Of a stretch of 64,000 nt of DNA, positions 17,655 through 27,353 are shown in pieces. The stretch spans positions 1,178,001-1,242,000 of the forward strand of contig NZ_CP053835.1 in assembly GCF_013201725.1 (NCBI RefSeq), written 5' to 3'. The translations under genes were made by a program, and so were the position numbers. A model generated the notes under the pieces. The model was not told the origin of the DNA. It worked only from the letters and a program-made list of their open reading frames with translations, and ran no database searches. This DNA comes from Arcobacter defluvii. Lineage in GTDB: Bacteria; Campylobacterota; Campylobacteria; Campylobacterales; Arcobacteraceae. Numbering within the stretch: the first letter of the stretch is position 1; the number at the start of each line of letters is the position of its first letter.

Positions 17655-19214
17655 TTACAAAATTTTTTTTACAAAATATGGAGTAAAAGCATAAGCAACA
17701 AACAGTGACATAGCCAAAGAAATAGGCACAAACACTGGAAGTGGATGCATAAATTGACCCATCATACCACCAACAAAAAACATAGGAATAAATGTCATTA
17801 TAATAGCAATCGTAGCTATATTTGTAGCATTTCCTATCTCATTTGTTGCATTTATTGATAAAATAGTTATATCTGTATTTGGAGACTCTTTTTTATGTCG
17901 ATGAATATTTTCAATTACGATAATAGCTGCATCAACTAACATTCCCAGTGATACAATCAATGCAAAAAGTGTAATTCTATTGATAGTTTCGCCTAAAAAG
18001 AAGCCTGTAAAAAGAGTTAATGATAAAATCATTGGAACCATCAATGAAACAATCATTGCTTCTTTTAAACCTAAAGTAAAAATAAGTAATATAGCTATGA
18101 TTATTATAGAAATTAATAGATTCATAACAAGTTCATTTACAGCATTATTAGCAGTATATCCATCATCTCTTGTAATAGTGTATTTTATATTTTTTGCTAA
18201 TAATTCATCTTTTATTGAATCCATATAAGAAAAGATTTCTTTATTAATTGTAACAGAATTTGAACCTTTTAATTTTGAAGCACTAAGAGTAATTTGATTT
18301 GATTCTTCAAAATCTTCAATAACATCTCTTAAATAAATCAAAGCCTCTTTTTTATTTTGTATATCATAAGATTTTTCTATTGTTGCTATATCTTTTAAAT
18401 AAATTGGTGTTTGGAAATTGTAAGAGATGATTAGGTTTTCTAAATCTTTTACATTTTCAATTGCTTGTTTTATTCCAAAAACAACAATGTTTTTATCATT
18501 TGTATTTGTTGTAATATTTGGTGTTTGATATGATAAAGCTTGAATTTGTTTCATAACTTGTCCTAAAGATAAGTTATAGCTTGAAAGTTTATTTGAATCA
18601 ACTAAAACATTAAATTGGTCTTTATGTTCACCTTTCAAATCAACAAGAGCAACATTTTTTATTTTATTTATCTCTTTTGAAATACGACTAACTTCATTAT
18701 AAAGTTCAGTTTTTGAAACTAGATCTTTATCATCTTGTTTTGCACTATAAAATGCAATTGTAGCTATTGGAATATCTGTATCAATATCCATAGTTTTTAT
18801 TATTGGTTGCATTGTATTTTGTGGCATTAAATCCATATTTCTCATAACTTGATCATAAAGTTTTAGATTTGAAATCTCTTTATTTTCTCCAATATAATAT
18901 TGAACTTGTACAATTCCCACTGAATCTTTTGCAAAAGAGTAGATATTTTCAACCCCTTGAATCTCTCTAATTTTCTTTTCAAGTGGTTCAATAACTACTT
19001 TTTGAATTTCACTAGGTTTTGCTCCTGGAAGTGCAACTATAACAACTCCACCACTTACTTTTATTTGTGGATTTTCTTCTCTTGGCATTATTAGAAGTGA
19101 AATATATCCTAAAGCTAAAATAAATATTCCAAAAATCATTGTAAGAGGATGATTTATAAAAGATAAGGAAAGTTTTCCTGCGATATTCAAATTTTTATCA
19201 AAATTATTATTCAT
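17655..19214 (-). CDS. RND efflux permease, N-terminal half (separate gene)
   Basis: 519 residues that match the first half of an RND permease of about 1040 residues. Helix 1 is at about residues 25-45, the periplasmic part runs from 46 to about 350, and helices 2-6 follow. The helix-4 proton-relay site reads GMLVDAAIIVIENIHRH: one aspartate where AcrB has two (DD), as in metal RND pumps such as CusA. The protein ends after helix 6 (YAFTPYFVKKIL). ATG 19214 has AGGA seven bases upstream, better than TTG 19217. The substrate is not evident. Confidence 0.85.
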   Translation of the reverse strand: MNNNFDKNLNIAGKLSLSFINHPLTMIFGIFILALGYISLLIMPREENPQIKVSGGVVIVALPGAKPSEIQKVVIEPLEKKIREIQGVENIYSFAKDSVGIVQVQYYIGENKEISNLKLYDQVMRNMDLMPQNTMQPIIKTMDIDTDIPIATIAFYSAKQDDKDLVSKTELYNEVSRISKEINKIKNVALVDLKGEHKDQFNVLVDSNKLSSYNLSLGQVMKQIQALSYQTPNITTNTNDKNIVVFGIKQAIENVKDLENLIISYNFQTPIYLKDIATIEKSYDIQNKKEALIYLRDVIEDFEESNQITLSASKLKGSNSVTINKEIFSYMDSIKDELLAKNIKYTITRDDGYTANNAVNELVMNLLISIIIIAILLIFTLGLKEAMIVSLMVPMILSLTLFTGFFLGETINRITLFALIVSLGMLVDAAIIVIENIHRHKKESPNTDITILSINATNEIGNATNIATIAIIMTFIPMFFVGGMMGQFMHPLPVFVPISLAMSLFVAYAFTPYFVKKIL

Positions 19215-19223
19215 CAACTCTTC

Positions 19224-19982
19224 CTAATTTTCTAAATTAAGTAAAATTTTTGAATACATTCCAGGATAGATATTAAAATCTTTTTTATCAAAACTAATTT
19301 TTAGTATAAATGAGTGCGTTAAATCAACTGTATTTGGAATAACAGCACTTATTGTTCCTTGTGTTTTAAAGTTTTGAGAAGTGATTTCAACATCGACTTT
19401 TTGACCAAGTTTTATATTATTTAGATTTGATTCTGAAATATTTGTTTTTATTAATAAAGTTGATAAATCAGTTAAAACAAACGCTGGCATTCCAGGCATC
19501 GACATTTCACCAGCTTTTATAGATTTTTTGATAATTAATCCATCATTTGGAGCTTTGATTTTTAGATAATCATATTGTGTATTTATCTCTTTTAATTTTG
19601 CTTTTGTAATATCTAACATATTTTTTGTATTTGCTAAATTTAACTCCATTTGTTCAACTTCATAACGTGATACTAAATCTTGCTCTAATAGATTTTTATA
19701 TCTTTTTAGATTTACTTCTATATTGTTTTTTTGATTTTGTAAAATTTGAAGATTTAGTTCTATCTCTTTTTTATTTGAATCAATATTTGATGAGTCAATT
19801 TCATATAAAATATCACCTTTTTTTACATTTGAACCTTCTTTTACATAAACTTCTTTTATGTAACCCATATTTCTGCTTGTTATGATTTTTTCATTATCTG
19901 ATTCTACAGTTCCTGATAATTCTATTTGATTTCCAGCAAATAAATTTATACAAAAAAGTGTTGTTAAAAGTGCTTTTATCAT
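19224..19982 (-). CDS. Membrane fusion protein (HlyD/AcrA-like), short
   Basis: Periplasmic adaptor that joins the RND permease to the TolC-like channel. A signal peptide (residues 1-16, ending NLFAG) is followed by a biotinyl-lipoyl half (VKEGSNVKKGDILYEID), a coiled-coil hairpin (about 65-150), the second lipoyl half (LKIKAPNDGLIIKKSIKAGE) and a beta-barrel. The 252 residues are clearly fewer than the 350-400 of AcrA-like proteins: the membrane-proximal domain seems to be missing. The ATG at 19982 overlaps the tolC-like stop (TAATG). Confidence 0.85.
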   Translation of the reverse strand: MIKALLTTLFCINLFAGNQIELSGTVESDNEKIITSRNMGYIKEVYVKEGSNVKKGDILYEIDSSNIDSNKKEIELNLQILQNQKNNIEVNLKRYKNLLEQDLVSRYEVEQMELNLANTKNMLDITKAKLKEINTQYDYLKIKAPNDGLIIKKSIKAGEMSMPGMPAFVLTDLSTLLIKTNISESNLNNIKLGQKVDVEITSQNFKTQGTISAVIPNTVDLTHSFILKISFDKKDFNIYPGMYSKILLNLEN

Positions 19983-21331
19983 TAGTTATTTTCCTCTTTA
20001 ATATTTTGCCCTAAAATAAGATTTATATTTGCTAAAGCAAGAGATTTTTCATATCTTGCTTGAATTAACATAGATTCATTTTTTCTAAAATTTGCTTCTT
20101 GTGAAAGTAGAGTTGTCATAGAAATTAATCTATTTTTATACTGTAATTTTGCTTGCTCTAGTACATTACTTGCTAAGTTTTTTGCTTCAACTTTCTCTTT
20201 TAAAATAGCATCTTTAGCTTCTAAATCTAAAATTGCTTTTTTTAGTTCTAGTTTTATTGCATCTTTTAATTTTTCTTGATTTAAAGTTGCTTTTGCATAT
20301 TCAATTTTTGATTTCTCTTTTTCAATATCTCTTGTTCCATCAAATAAAGTAAGTGAAATTCCAACTAAAGCCATATAATAATCTTTATCATCATCAAGTG
20401 TTAATTTATTATCGTTATAACCATATTCTAAATGAGAATAAACAGTTGGATAATATGCACTTTTTGCTATTTCAATACTTTTTTTAGTTGCATTTACTTG
20501 AATATCTTGCATTTTAACTTCATCTCTATTTTCTAATGCTTTTTTATATAATTCTTTTTCATTTGGGAAATGAAAATATCTATTTTCAAGTTCTTGTACA
20601 TCATTTATTTCATCATTTGAACTAAGAAATCTAAGGTATGCTAAGGCTAATTGAAAATTATTTTTTGCTTCAATTAAACTAGCATTTATATTAAGCTCAT
20701 AAACTTTTGCTTCATTTACATCAATCTTTGTAACAAAGCCTTCTTTATGAAAGGCATTTGCACCTTCAACTATTTTAGAAACAGCAATTTTTGCTTTTTC
20801 TAAAGCTTGTACAAAATCTTTTGCAACAACTGCACTATTGTATGCTTTTAAAACTTCAAGTTCTAAAGTTTTTTTATCAAGATTATATTTTAGTTCATTT
20901 GCTTTTTCTTGAAGTTTTAAAATATCTTTTTGATTAGATAGTTTAAAACCAGTAAAAAGTGGAATGTCATAAGTGATTTTTGTATTGAAATTGTTTCTAG
21001 CATCTGGATAATTTAAATCTACAGGCATTGTATTTAAACCTTCATTCATTTGAGCAAAACCAAAATCTCTAAAAGTTGCTTCTCTTGAAGAGAGTTTTGA
21101 GTTAAAAACATATCCAGCATGATCTGTTCTGCTAAATTCTTCAGTTATAGCTAATTTTCCATAATTTATAGAATCAATCATTTGTGAATCAAGTTTAGAA
21201 GAATCAATATTTAATTGTTGTTGTTGTAAATCTTTACTATTTTTCAAAGTTTGTTTCAAAACTTCATCAAAGTTTACACTTTGAGCATAAGTCATAGTTG
21301 CTAGGATTAAAGATAAATAAATCTTATGCAT
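19982..21331 (-). CDS. TolC-family outer membrane efflux channel
   Basis: 449 residues with a signal peptide (residues 1-16, MHKIYLSLILATMTYA) and two repeats of the outer-membrane efflux protein domain. These are long helices such as VNFDEVLKQTLKNSKDLQQQ and LVGISLTLFDGTRDIEKEK, typical of TolC alpha-barrels. It is the first gene of a four-gene efflux operon on the minus strand, with AGGA upstream of ATG 21331. The 256-base gap to the next plus-strand gene is extremely AT-rich and probably holds both promoters. Confidence 0.88.
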   Translation of the reverse strand: MHKIYLSLILATMTYAQSVNFDEVLKQTLKNSKDLQQQQLNIDSSKLDSQMIDSINYGKLAITEEFSRTDHAGYVFNSKLSSREATFRDFGFAQMNEGLNTMPVDLNYPDARNNFNTKITYDIPLFTGFKLSNQKDILKLQEKANELKYNLDKKTLELEVLKAYNSAVVAKDFVQALEKAKIAVSKIVEGANAFHKEGFVTKIDVNEAKVYELNINASLIEAKNNFQLALAYLRFLSSNDEINDVQELENRYFHFPNEKELYKKALENRDEVKMQDIQVNATKKSIEIAKSAYYPTVYSHLEYGYNDNKLTLDDDKDYYMALVGISLTLFDGTRDIEKEKSKIEYAKATLNQEKLKDAIKLELKKAILDLEAKDAILKEKVEAKNLASNVLEQAKLQYKNRLISMTTLLSQEANFRKNESMLIQARYEKSLALANINLILGQNIKEENN

Positions 21332-21587
21332 AAAAAGTATTCCTATTTTAATTTAAGTTTCTTATATTATATTGTAAAAAAGGTAATTATATCATTTATA
21401 TTATAAAATAAAATTATATATAATTAATAGTTTTTATAATTATAATATATGATTATTTAAAGAATTTTATAGATATAATTATTTTTTTAAATTTGATAAA
21501 AAAACTTTTAATATTTTAATAAATATTTTAAACTTATGTTTATCTATTTTTTCTTAAAATTTATAGTTTTTGTATAAAAGGTCTATA

Positions 21588-22460
21588 ATGAAAAAAATGT
21601 CCAAAATACCACTTGTGATTTTTCTTTTAATTTCATATTTATATTCAAATTCTCAAGAAAGATTAATACCAGCTATTACACCTATTGAGTGGCTAAAAAC
21701 AAATATAAATAATCCAAAAGTTGTAATTGTTGATTTACGTCCTTATGATGAATATCAGAAAGGTCATCTTAAAAATGCAGTAAATATTCCAGGTTTAAAA
21801 TCCTTATTTGATGAAAACTTTTTTATGCCAAAACTTGATATTTTAAAAAAAATATTTAGTGATGCAGGAATAGATTCAGAAAAATTAGTTGTTGCATATG
21901 ATAATGGTGATTTTATTTGGGCAGCTAGATTTTATTGGATACTTCAAACTTTAGGTCATGAAAATGTTGGGATTTTAAAAGTTGCTTATGGAAAAGAACT
22001 GATGAATAATTTTGAAATTTCAACACAAGACACAGTTGCTTTAAAAAGTGAATTTATTCCAAGAATTGATAACTCAAAAATAGAAACAAAATTAAGTACT
22101 TTACTTTCAATAGGAAATAAAACTATTATTGATGGAAGACAAGAAGAACATTATGATGGTAAAAAATCAATAGCAAAAAGATTTGGACATATTCCAACAG
22201 CCAAAAACTATGCTTGTACACAAAATTTCCAAGTAAATACAACAGGAAATAAAATGAGAGAACTTTCAGAGTTAAAAGAAATTTATAAAGATATACCAAA
22301 AGATAAAAAAGTTCTTTTATATTGTGATGGTGGTGCTGATGCAGCGTTAAATTATATAGTTTTACAAGAATTGGGATATAAAGCTGCTGTTTATGATGGT
22401 TCTTGGGCAGAATGGGGAAATGATGACTCTGTTCCAATTGAAAATCCATCTAAAAAGTAG
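21588..22460 (+). CDS. Periplasmic sulfurtransferase with two rhodanese domains
   Basis: Thiosulfate- or mercaptopyruvate-type sulfurtransferase. A signal peptide occupies residues 5-22 (IPLVIFLLISYLYSNSQ). Domain 1 contains VDLRPYDEYQKGHLKNAVNIPG, but the active-site loop reads AYDNGDF, without a cysteine, as is usual for the N-terminal domain of tandem rhodaneses. Domain 2 has DGRQEEHYDG and the active loop YCDGGADAA with the catalytic cysteine near residue 248. ATG 21588 with AAAAGG upstream is the start; the frame is open to 21570. A sensor kinase gene follows after nine bases. Confidence 0.86.
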   Translation: MKKMSKIPLVIFLLISYLYSNSQERLIPAITPIEWLKTNINNPKVVIVDLRPYDEYQKGHLKNAVNIPGLKSLFDENFFMPKLDILKKIFSDAGIDSEKLVVAYDNGDFIWAARFYWILQTLGHENVGILKVAYGKELMNNFEISTQDTVALKSEFIPRIDNSKIETKLSTLLSIGNKTIIDGRQEEHYDGKKSIAKRFGHIPTAKNYACTQNFQVNTTGNKMRELSELKEIYKDIPKDKKVLLYCDGGADAALNYIVLQELGYKAAVYDGSWAEWGNDDSVPIENPSKK

Positions 22461-22469
22461 TTTGAAAAT

Positions 22470-24263
22470 ATGAAAGATTCCATAAAAAGTAAATTAATTC
22501 TTATTATTTTAGCTGTAACTTCAATCACGAGTGCTTTAGGTTATATTGGATTTGTTTCTTGGTATATGAATGAACAGTATAAAAAAACCTTAGAATTATC
22601 AAATACTATTGGAATTGTTATCTCTCAAGATGTTGGAAAACTTATTCTTTTAGATGATGTATCAGCAGCAGCTGATATATCGACTCAATTAAAATCTTTT
22701 ACAAATCTTCAAAAGTTAGTTTTATACAAAAAAGATGCAAATGCAATACTTCAGTACAATATAGATAATAAAAGTTTTCAGGTAGAAAAAATAAATTTTG
22801 ATAATATTGATAAAATTCTTAAATTTGATAATTTAGTAAAAATCTATCATAAAGTAATCTATCAAGGAACTTATTTGGGTGTTGTATCCTTTGAGTTCAA
22901 AATAGAATCTTTAAGTGATATTATTAAAAGAGACATTTTCATAATAATCTTGATTTTTTTATATGCTTTAGGAGTTTCTTTTTTACTTGCAAATTTTTTT
23001 GCTACAAAATTTACAGAACCAATTTTAAAATTAGTTTGTTTTCTTGAAAGAATTGATAAAACAGAAGCGTTAAGTAAAAGAGTTATTACAAATGAAACAA
23101 ATGAATTTGGGAAACTCTATAAAGAAGTAAATAAAATGTTAGAAAGAATTGAAAATTCTTATTATGTATTAAAGGTTGCTTCTGCTGCTTTTGAGACACA
23201 AAGTGGAATGATAATAACTGATGCAAAACAAAAAATAATTCAAGTAAATAAATCATTTACAAAAATAACGGGATATACTTTAGATGAAGTTATAGGAAAA
23301 ACTCCAGCTATTTTAAAATCAGGATTACATGATATAAATTTTTATAAAAATATGTATGATTCTTTAGAAAAGAATAACTTCTGGATAGGAGAAATAAATA
23401 ATTTAAGAAAAGATGGAACAATTATCAATGAACATTTAATTATTCAATCAGTTTTAAATGATAAAGGTGAAATAATTTATTATATAGCATCTTTTTTAGA
23501 TACAACTAAACAAAAAGAGATAGAAAACCAACTAGAAATAAATCAACAACTTTTATTACAACAATCTAAACTTGCTGCAATGGGAGAAATGTTAGAAAAT
23601 ATTGCCCATCAATGGAGACAACCACTTTCAACAATCACTACATTAACCTCAGGTATTCTTTTAAATAAAGAGTTGAATATTTTAGACGATAATTTCTTGA
23701 AAGAAGGACTAAATAATATTACGAAATCAGCAAATTATATGTCTAAAACTATAGATGATTTTAGAGACTTTTATAACAATAAAATAGAAAAAAAAGAGTT
23801 CTTTATATCTGAATCTATTGAAAAATCTTTAGTGTTATTGTCTTCAAGACTTAGAAAGAAAGATATTGTAGTTATAAAGGATATAAAAAATATTTCTATT
23901 TTAGGTTTTGAGAATGAACTTATTCAAGTTTATATGAATATTTTAAGTAATGCAATAGATTCTTTAGAAAATCTGAATGAAAATGTAAAACTCATTAAAA
24001 TTAGTTCAAAAATAGAAAATAATAATTTAATTTTAGAATTTTTAGATAATGCAGGTGGAGTTAGAGAAGATATTATAAATAAAATTTTTGATAGTCATTT
24101 TAGTACAAAAGATAAAAAAGTTGGCTCAGGAATAGGTTTATATATGTCTAAAATAATTATAGATAAATCAAAAGGTGAATTAAAAGTTTCAAATAAAACT
24201 TTTATGTATGAAAATAAAAGTTATATAGGTGCAAATTTTATTATTGTTTTACCTCTTAAATAA
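22470..24263 (+). CDS. Membrane PAS sensor histidine kinase
   Basis: 597 residues. Transmembrane helix 1 is at about 8-28 and helix 2 at about 153-175, enclosing a periplasmic sensor of about 120 residues. A HAMP-like linker (FFATKFTEPILKLVCFLERI) is followed by a PAS domain (about 235-350: AKQKIIQVNKSFTKITGYT), a dimerization domain with the phospho-histidine in NIAHQWRQPLSTI near residue 380, and a HATPase domain (NILSNAIDSLEN, DNAGG, GSGIGLYMSK). It probably forms an operon with the rhodanese gene, so a sulfur-compound signal is plausible. No response regulator gene is adjacent. Confidence 0.9.
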   Translation: MKDSIKSKLILIILAVTSITSALGYIGFVSWYMNEQYKKTLELSNTIGIVISQDVGKLILLDDVSAAADISTQLKSFTNLQKLVLYKKDANAILQYNIDNKSFQVEKINFDNIDKILKFDNLVKIYHKVIYQGTYLGVVSFEFKIESLSDIIKRDIFIIILIFLYALGVSFLLANFFATKFTEPILKLVCFLERIDKTEALSKRVITNETNEFGKLYKEVNKMLERIENSYYVLKVASAAFETQSGMIITDAKQKIIQVNKSFTKITGYTLDEVIGKTPAILKSGLHDINFYKNMYDSLEKNNFWIGEINNLRKDGTIINEHLIIQSVLNDKGEIIYYIASFLDTTKQKEIENQLEINQQLLLQQSKLAAMGEMLENIAHQWRQPLSTITTLTSGILLNKELNILDDNFLKEGLNNITKSANYMSKTIDDFRDFYNNKIEKKEFFISESIEKSLVLLSSRLRKKDIVVIKDIKNISILGFENELIQVYMNILSNAIDSLENLNENVKLIKISSKIENNNLILEFLDNAGGVREDIINKIFDSHFSTKDKKVGSGIGLYMSKIIIDKSKGELKVSNKTFMYENKSYIGANFIIVLPLK

Positions 24264-24276
24264 ATCTAATATGTAT

Positions 24277-25005
24277 TTATTTAAAGGATTGTGCTAGATT
24301 TCCAATTATTAATTGCCATCCATCAATTACAATAAAAAAGATAATCTTTATAGGCAAGGATATCATAACAGGTGGTAACATCATCATCCCTAAGCTCATA
24401 AGAATTGAAGCTACAATAATATCAATAACTAAAAAAGGTAAAAATATTAAAAATCCAATTTCAAAAGCAGTTCTTAATTCACTTACAATAAATGCTGGCA
24501 TTAATAAAGTTAAAGGTACATCATCTATATTTTTAGGATTTGGTTCTTTTTTTATTCTATAAAATAGTGCTAAATCAGCTTCTCTTGTATTTTTAATCAT
24601 AAAATCTTTAAATGGTTTAACACCTTTTTCAAAAGCTTCTTCATAACCAATCTTTTCATCCATATATGGAACTATACCATCTTTCCAAGATTGTTTTGCA
24701 TAAGGTTCCATAATAAAAATAGTTAAAATTAAAGATAAAGAAATAACAACTTGAGTAGGAGGTGTTTGTTGTAATCCCATTGCTTGTCTTAATAAAGAAA
24801 ATACTATTACAATTCTTGTAAATGAAGTAACCATAAGTATTAACGTTGGAGCTAATACCATTAAAGTTAGAATAATCGCAATATTGATAGTTTTTACAAA
24901 TTGTGCTGGTTCATTTAGTGCTGCAACTGATAAGTTTACAATTGGTGCTGTATCTTCTGCAAATGCAAAAATAGAAAAAAACAAAAGAGAAATTATAATT
25001 TTCAA
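24277..25005 (-). CDS. fliP: Flagellar export apparatus protein FliP
   Basis: Core membrane component of the flagellar type III export gate. A signal-like N-terminus (residues 1-17, FFSIFAFA) is followed by helices at about 42-65, 80-100, 180-205 and 210-235. Family signatures are TSFTRIVIVFSLLRQAMG, QTPPTQVVISLSLILT and GMMMLPPVMISLPIK. The 242 residues are normal. The start is TTG 25005 with AGGA upstream. It lies 61 bases after PBP2 on the same strand. Confidence 0.96.
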   Translation of the reverse strand: MKIIISLLFFSIFAFAEDTAPIVNLSVAALNEPAQFVKTINIAIILTLMVLAPTLILMVTSFTRIVIVFSLLRQAMGLQQTPPTQVVISLSLILTIFIMEPYAKQSWKDGIVPYMDEKIGYEEAFEKGVKPFKDFMIKNTREADLALFYRIKKEPNPKNIDDVPLTLLMPAFIVSELRTAFEIGFLIFLPFLVIDIIVASILMSLGMMMLPPVMISLPIKIIFFIVIDGWQLIIGNLAQSFK

Positions 25006-25066
25006 AAAAAATCCTATTTAAAAAATGAAGCCAATATTATCTAAAAAATCTTTAAAAGGGTATTCA

Positions 25067-26854
25067 TTATTTAGTTTGCTCAGGAATAGAGATATATCCT
25101 AAATCATATAATTTATCATAAATTTTGCTTGCTATATCACCTGCTGCTTCTCCACCATGTCCTCCATGCTCTTCAATAACTGTTACTACATATTGTGGAT
25201 TTTCAAATGGTGCATAAGTTGTAATCCACGCATGAGATCTTTCAAAATATTTTAACTCGCTCTCTTTCATTCTAACTTTTTCGGATTGAGGAATAGATAC
25301 AACTTGAGCTGTACCTGTTTTTGATGCAATTGTAACTTTTGATCTAATATGTCTGCTTGCTGTTCCTTTTGGTGCATAAGAAACATCATACATACCTTTT
25401 CTCATAATATCCAAATATGATGAAGGAATATCAAGTTCTTTAGGTTCTTCATAATTTGCTTTATAAAAATGTGGTTTTGGAAGTTTCCCTGTAGCTATAT
25501 AACTTGTATATCTTGCAATTTGAAGAGGTGTTACTAACATATTCCCTTGACCTATAGATGTGATAACTGTTTCTCCCACGTACCAAGGTTGATTGTACTT
25601 TTTTTCTTTCCATTCTTTATTTGGATTTACTCCTACAAACTCATTTATTTGATCAACTCCTGTTTGTTGTCCAAATCCTAATTTATCTAAAGTGTGAGAA
25701 ATTTTATTTATTCCTATTTTTAGACTTCCTTTATAAAAAAAATCATCACAACTTTCACTTATTGCTTTTCTAAAATTAACTGTTCCGTGTCCAGTTGATT
25801 TCCAACATCTAAAATTTCTATTTCCAATAGGAAGAGAACCAGAGCAATTTACTGTAAAATTTTCTTTGATACCATTTTCTAAAAATGATAAACCAACTCC
25901 CATTTTTATAACTGAACCAGGAGGATATAAACCATTTATAATTTTATTTGTAAAAGGATGGTTAAAATCGTTTCTCATCTCATTCCATTCTTTTACAGAA
26001 ATACCTCTTGCAAAGATATTATTATCAAATTCAGGAAAAGATGCTGCAGCAAGTAATTCTCCATTTCTTGCATCCATTACAACAATTGCACCACTTTTCC
26101 CTGTGAATAACTCTTGAATATATCTTTGAAGATTTATATCAAGAGTAATTTTAATATTGTTATCAATTGAAGCTTCTTTTTCATTTAATATTTCTATTTC
26201 TTGATTTAAAGCATTTACTTTAACATCTTTGTAACCCATTTCTCCTTGAAGTTTTGAGTTATAATATTTTTCTAAACCATTTTTCCCAATAATTCCATTA
26301 TATGAAGATAAGCTATTATTTAAAATATCATATTTTGAGGCTTTACCTACATAACCAATTATATGTGAAGCTACTTCTTTTTGTGGATAATATCTTTTTG
26401 ATGAAGATTCAATTTTTATATCATCTTCTGAAGCTAAAATGGTATATTTTGAAAAAAATTCTTCATAAGGAACAAAATCAATTATTTGAATAAAATCATG
26501 ATTATATGAGGAATCATTTTTTTTATACTCTTTTATTAATTTATCTTTTTCATATTGAGGTAAATTTTTTACAATTAAATCAATAGTTTTTTCTAATTGT
26601 TCTTTATTTTTATATGAACTTAAATGTGGTTTTACTAATACAGAAAAACCCATTTCATTAATGGCCAATTTTTCACCATTTCTATCTTCAATAATTCCTC
26701 TAATAGGTATTTTATTAACTCTATTTATGTAGTTATTTTTAGACAATTCTTCATAATATGTATTTGATTTTATGCTTAAAAAATAGATTCTTGAAAGTAG
26801 GGTAACTATTATTGCTATGATTATTAAAAAAATTATGTTTAATCTTATGTTCAA
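25067..26854 (-). CDS. mrdA: Penicillin-binding protein 2, rod-shape transpeptidase
   Basis: Class B PBP that crosslinks peptidoglycan during elongation. One N-terminal membrane anchor (about 6-27), a dimerization/pedestal region (PIRGIIEDRNGEKLA), and the transpeptidase domain with SxxK as GSVIK (about residue 315), SCD near 368 as the second motif, and KTG in ASKTGTAQVV near 512. The 595 residues match PBP2. It overlaps the upstream MreD-like gene by 4 bp (ATGA). Confidence 0.95.
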   Translation of the reverse strand: MNIRLNIIFLIIIAIIVTLLSRIYFLSIKSNTYYEELSKNNYINRVNKIPIRGIIEDRNGEKLAINEMGFSVLVKPHLSSYKNKEQLEKTIDLIVKNLPQYEKDKLIKEYKKNDSSYNHDFIQIIDFVPYEEFFSKYTILASEDDIKIESSSKRYYPQKEVASHIIGYVGKASKYDILNNSLSSYNGIIGKNGLEKYYNSKLQGEMGYKDVKVNALNQEIEILNEKEASIDNNIKITLDINLQRYIQELFTGKSGAIVVMDARNGELLAAASFPEFDNNIFARGISVKEWNEMRNDFNHPFTNKIINGLYPPGSVIKMGVGLSFLENGIKENFTVNCSGSLPIGNRNFRCWKSTGHGTVNFRKAISESCDDFFYKGSLKIGINKISHTLDKLGFGQQTGVDQINEFVGVNPNKEWKEKKYNQPWYVGETVITSIGQGNMLVTPLQIARYTSYIATGKLPKPHFYKANYEEPKELDIPSSYLDIMRKGMYDVSYAPKGTASRHIRSKVTIASKTGTAQVVSIPQSEKVRMKESELKYFERSHAWITTYAPFENPQYVVTVIEEHGGHGGEAAGDIASKIYDKLYDLGYISIPEQTK

Positions 26855-27291
26855 AGAAAGACTCCAAAAAATATTAAATCTATGATTAAATTTACAACTA
26901 ATGATAAAAATATTCGTTCATCCATACCAAAAGATAAAGACCACATAATAATTAGACCAATATAGAAAAAAAGTATATAAATATAACTATTTGTTAAATT
27001 ATATGAAGTTGAATTATCAACTTTTGGCAGAATAAAAATATAAATAAATAAAGATAAAAGGCTTAATGAAAATGGTTTTAATCCACTATTAATTTCGATA
27101 AATAAAAATGCCAAAATAACAAAAGTTAATGAATACAAATATCTTTTTTTTAAACATCTATAAAAAGCTGTAAAAATTATTCCAGCAAGCATTATAAGTA
27201 AAAAATGTATAGATGCAATAGTATTAACAGTAATTGCAATAACTAATACAATAAATAAAAATAATGGATTATCTAGGTTGTTTCTTGTCAT
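26851..27291 (-). CDS. Small membrane protein, MreD-like
   Basis: 146 residues with four or five hydrophobic segments and a membrane-embedded acidic C-terminus (LVVNLIIDLIFFGVFL). The sequence alone is not diagnostic. The size, topology and 4-bp overlap with the PBP2 gene suggest the MreD role in the elongasome, where mreD and mrdA are often adjacent. A conserved core region such as SIHFLLIMLAGIIFTAFYR would need a profile search. Assignment is by context. Confidence 0.5.
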   Translation of the reverse strand: MTRNNLDNPLFLFIVLVIAITVNTIASIHFLLIMLAGIIFTAFYRCLKKRYLYSLTFVILAFLFIEINSGLKPFSLSLLSLFIYIFILPKVDNSTSYNLTNSYIYILFFYIGLIIMWSLSFGMDERIFLSLVVNLIIDLIFFGVFL

Positions 27292-27353
27292 ATAAATTTA
27301 TGCTTTATTTTTTGATTGAGTGATGATTATATTATAAAAACTCTTATAAAACC

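Noticed and set aside
17644-17655. Frameshift or assembly error splitting the RND pump
   Set aside because: Both halves are complete, the second has its own TAAGG and ATG, and the break falls at a domain boundary. I treat it as a real split, but raw reads would settle it.
21332-21587. Possible small gene or RNA in the AT-rich gap before the rhodanese gene
   Set aside because: Only simple AT-rich sequence is seen, with no ribosome site plus frame and no stable stem.
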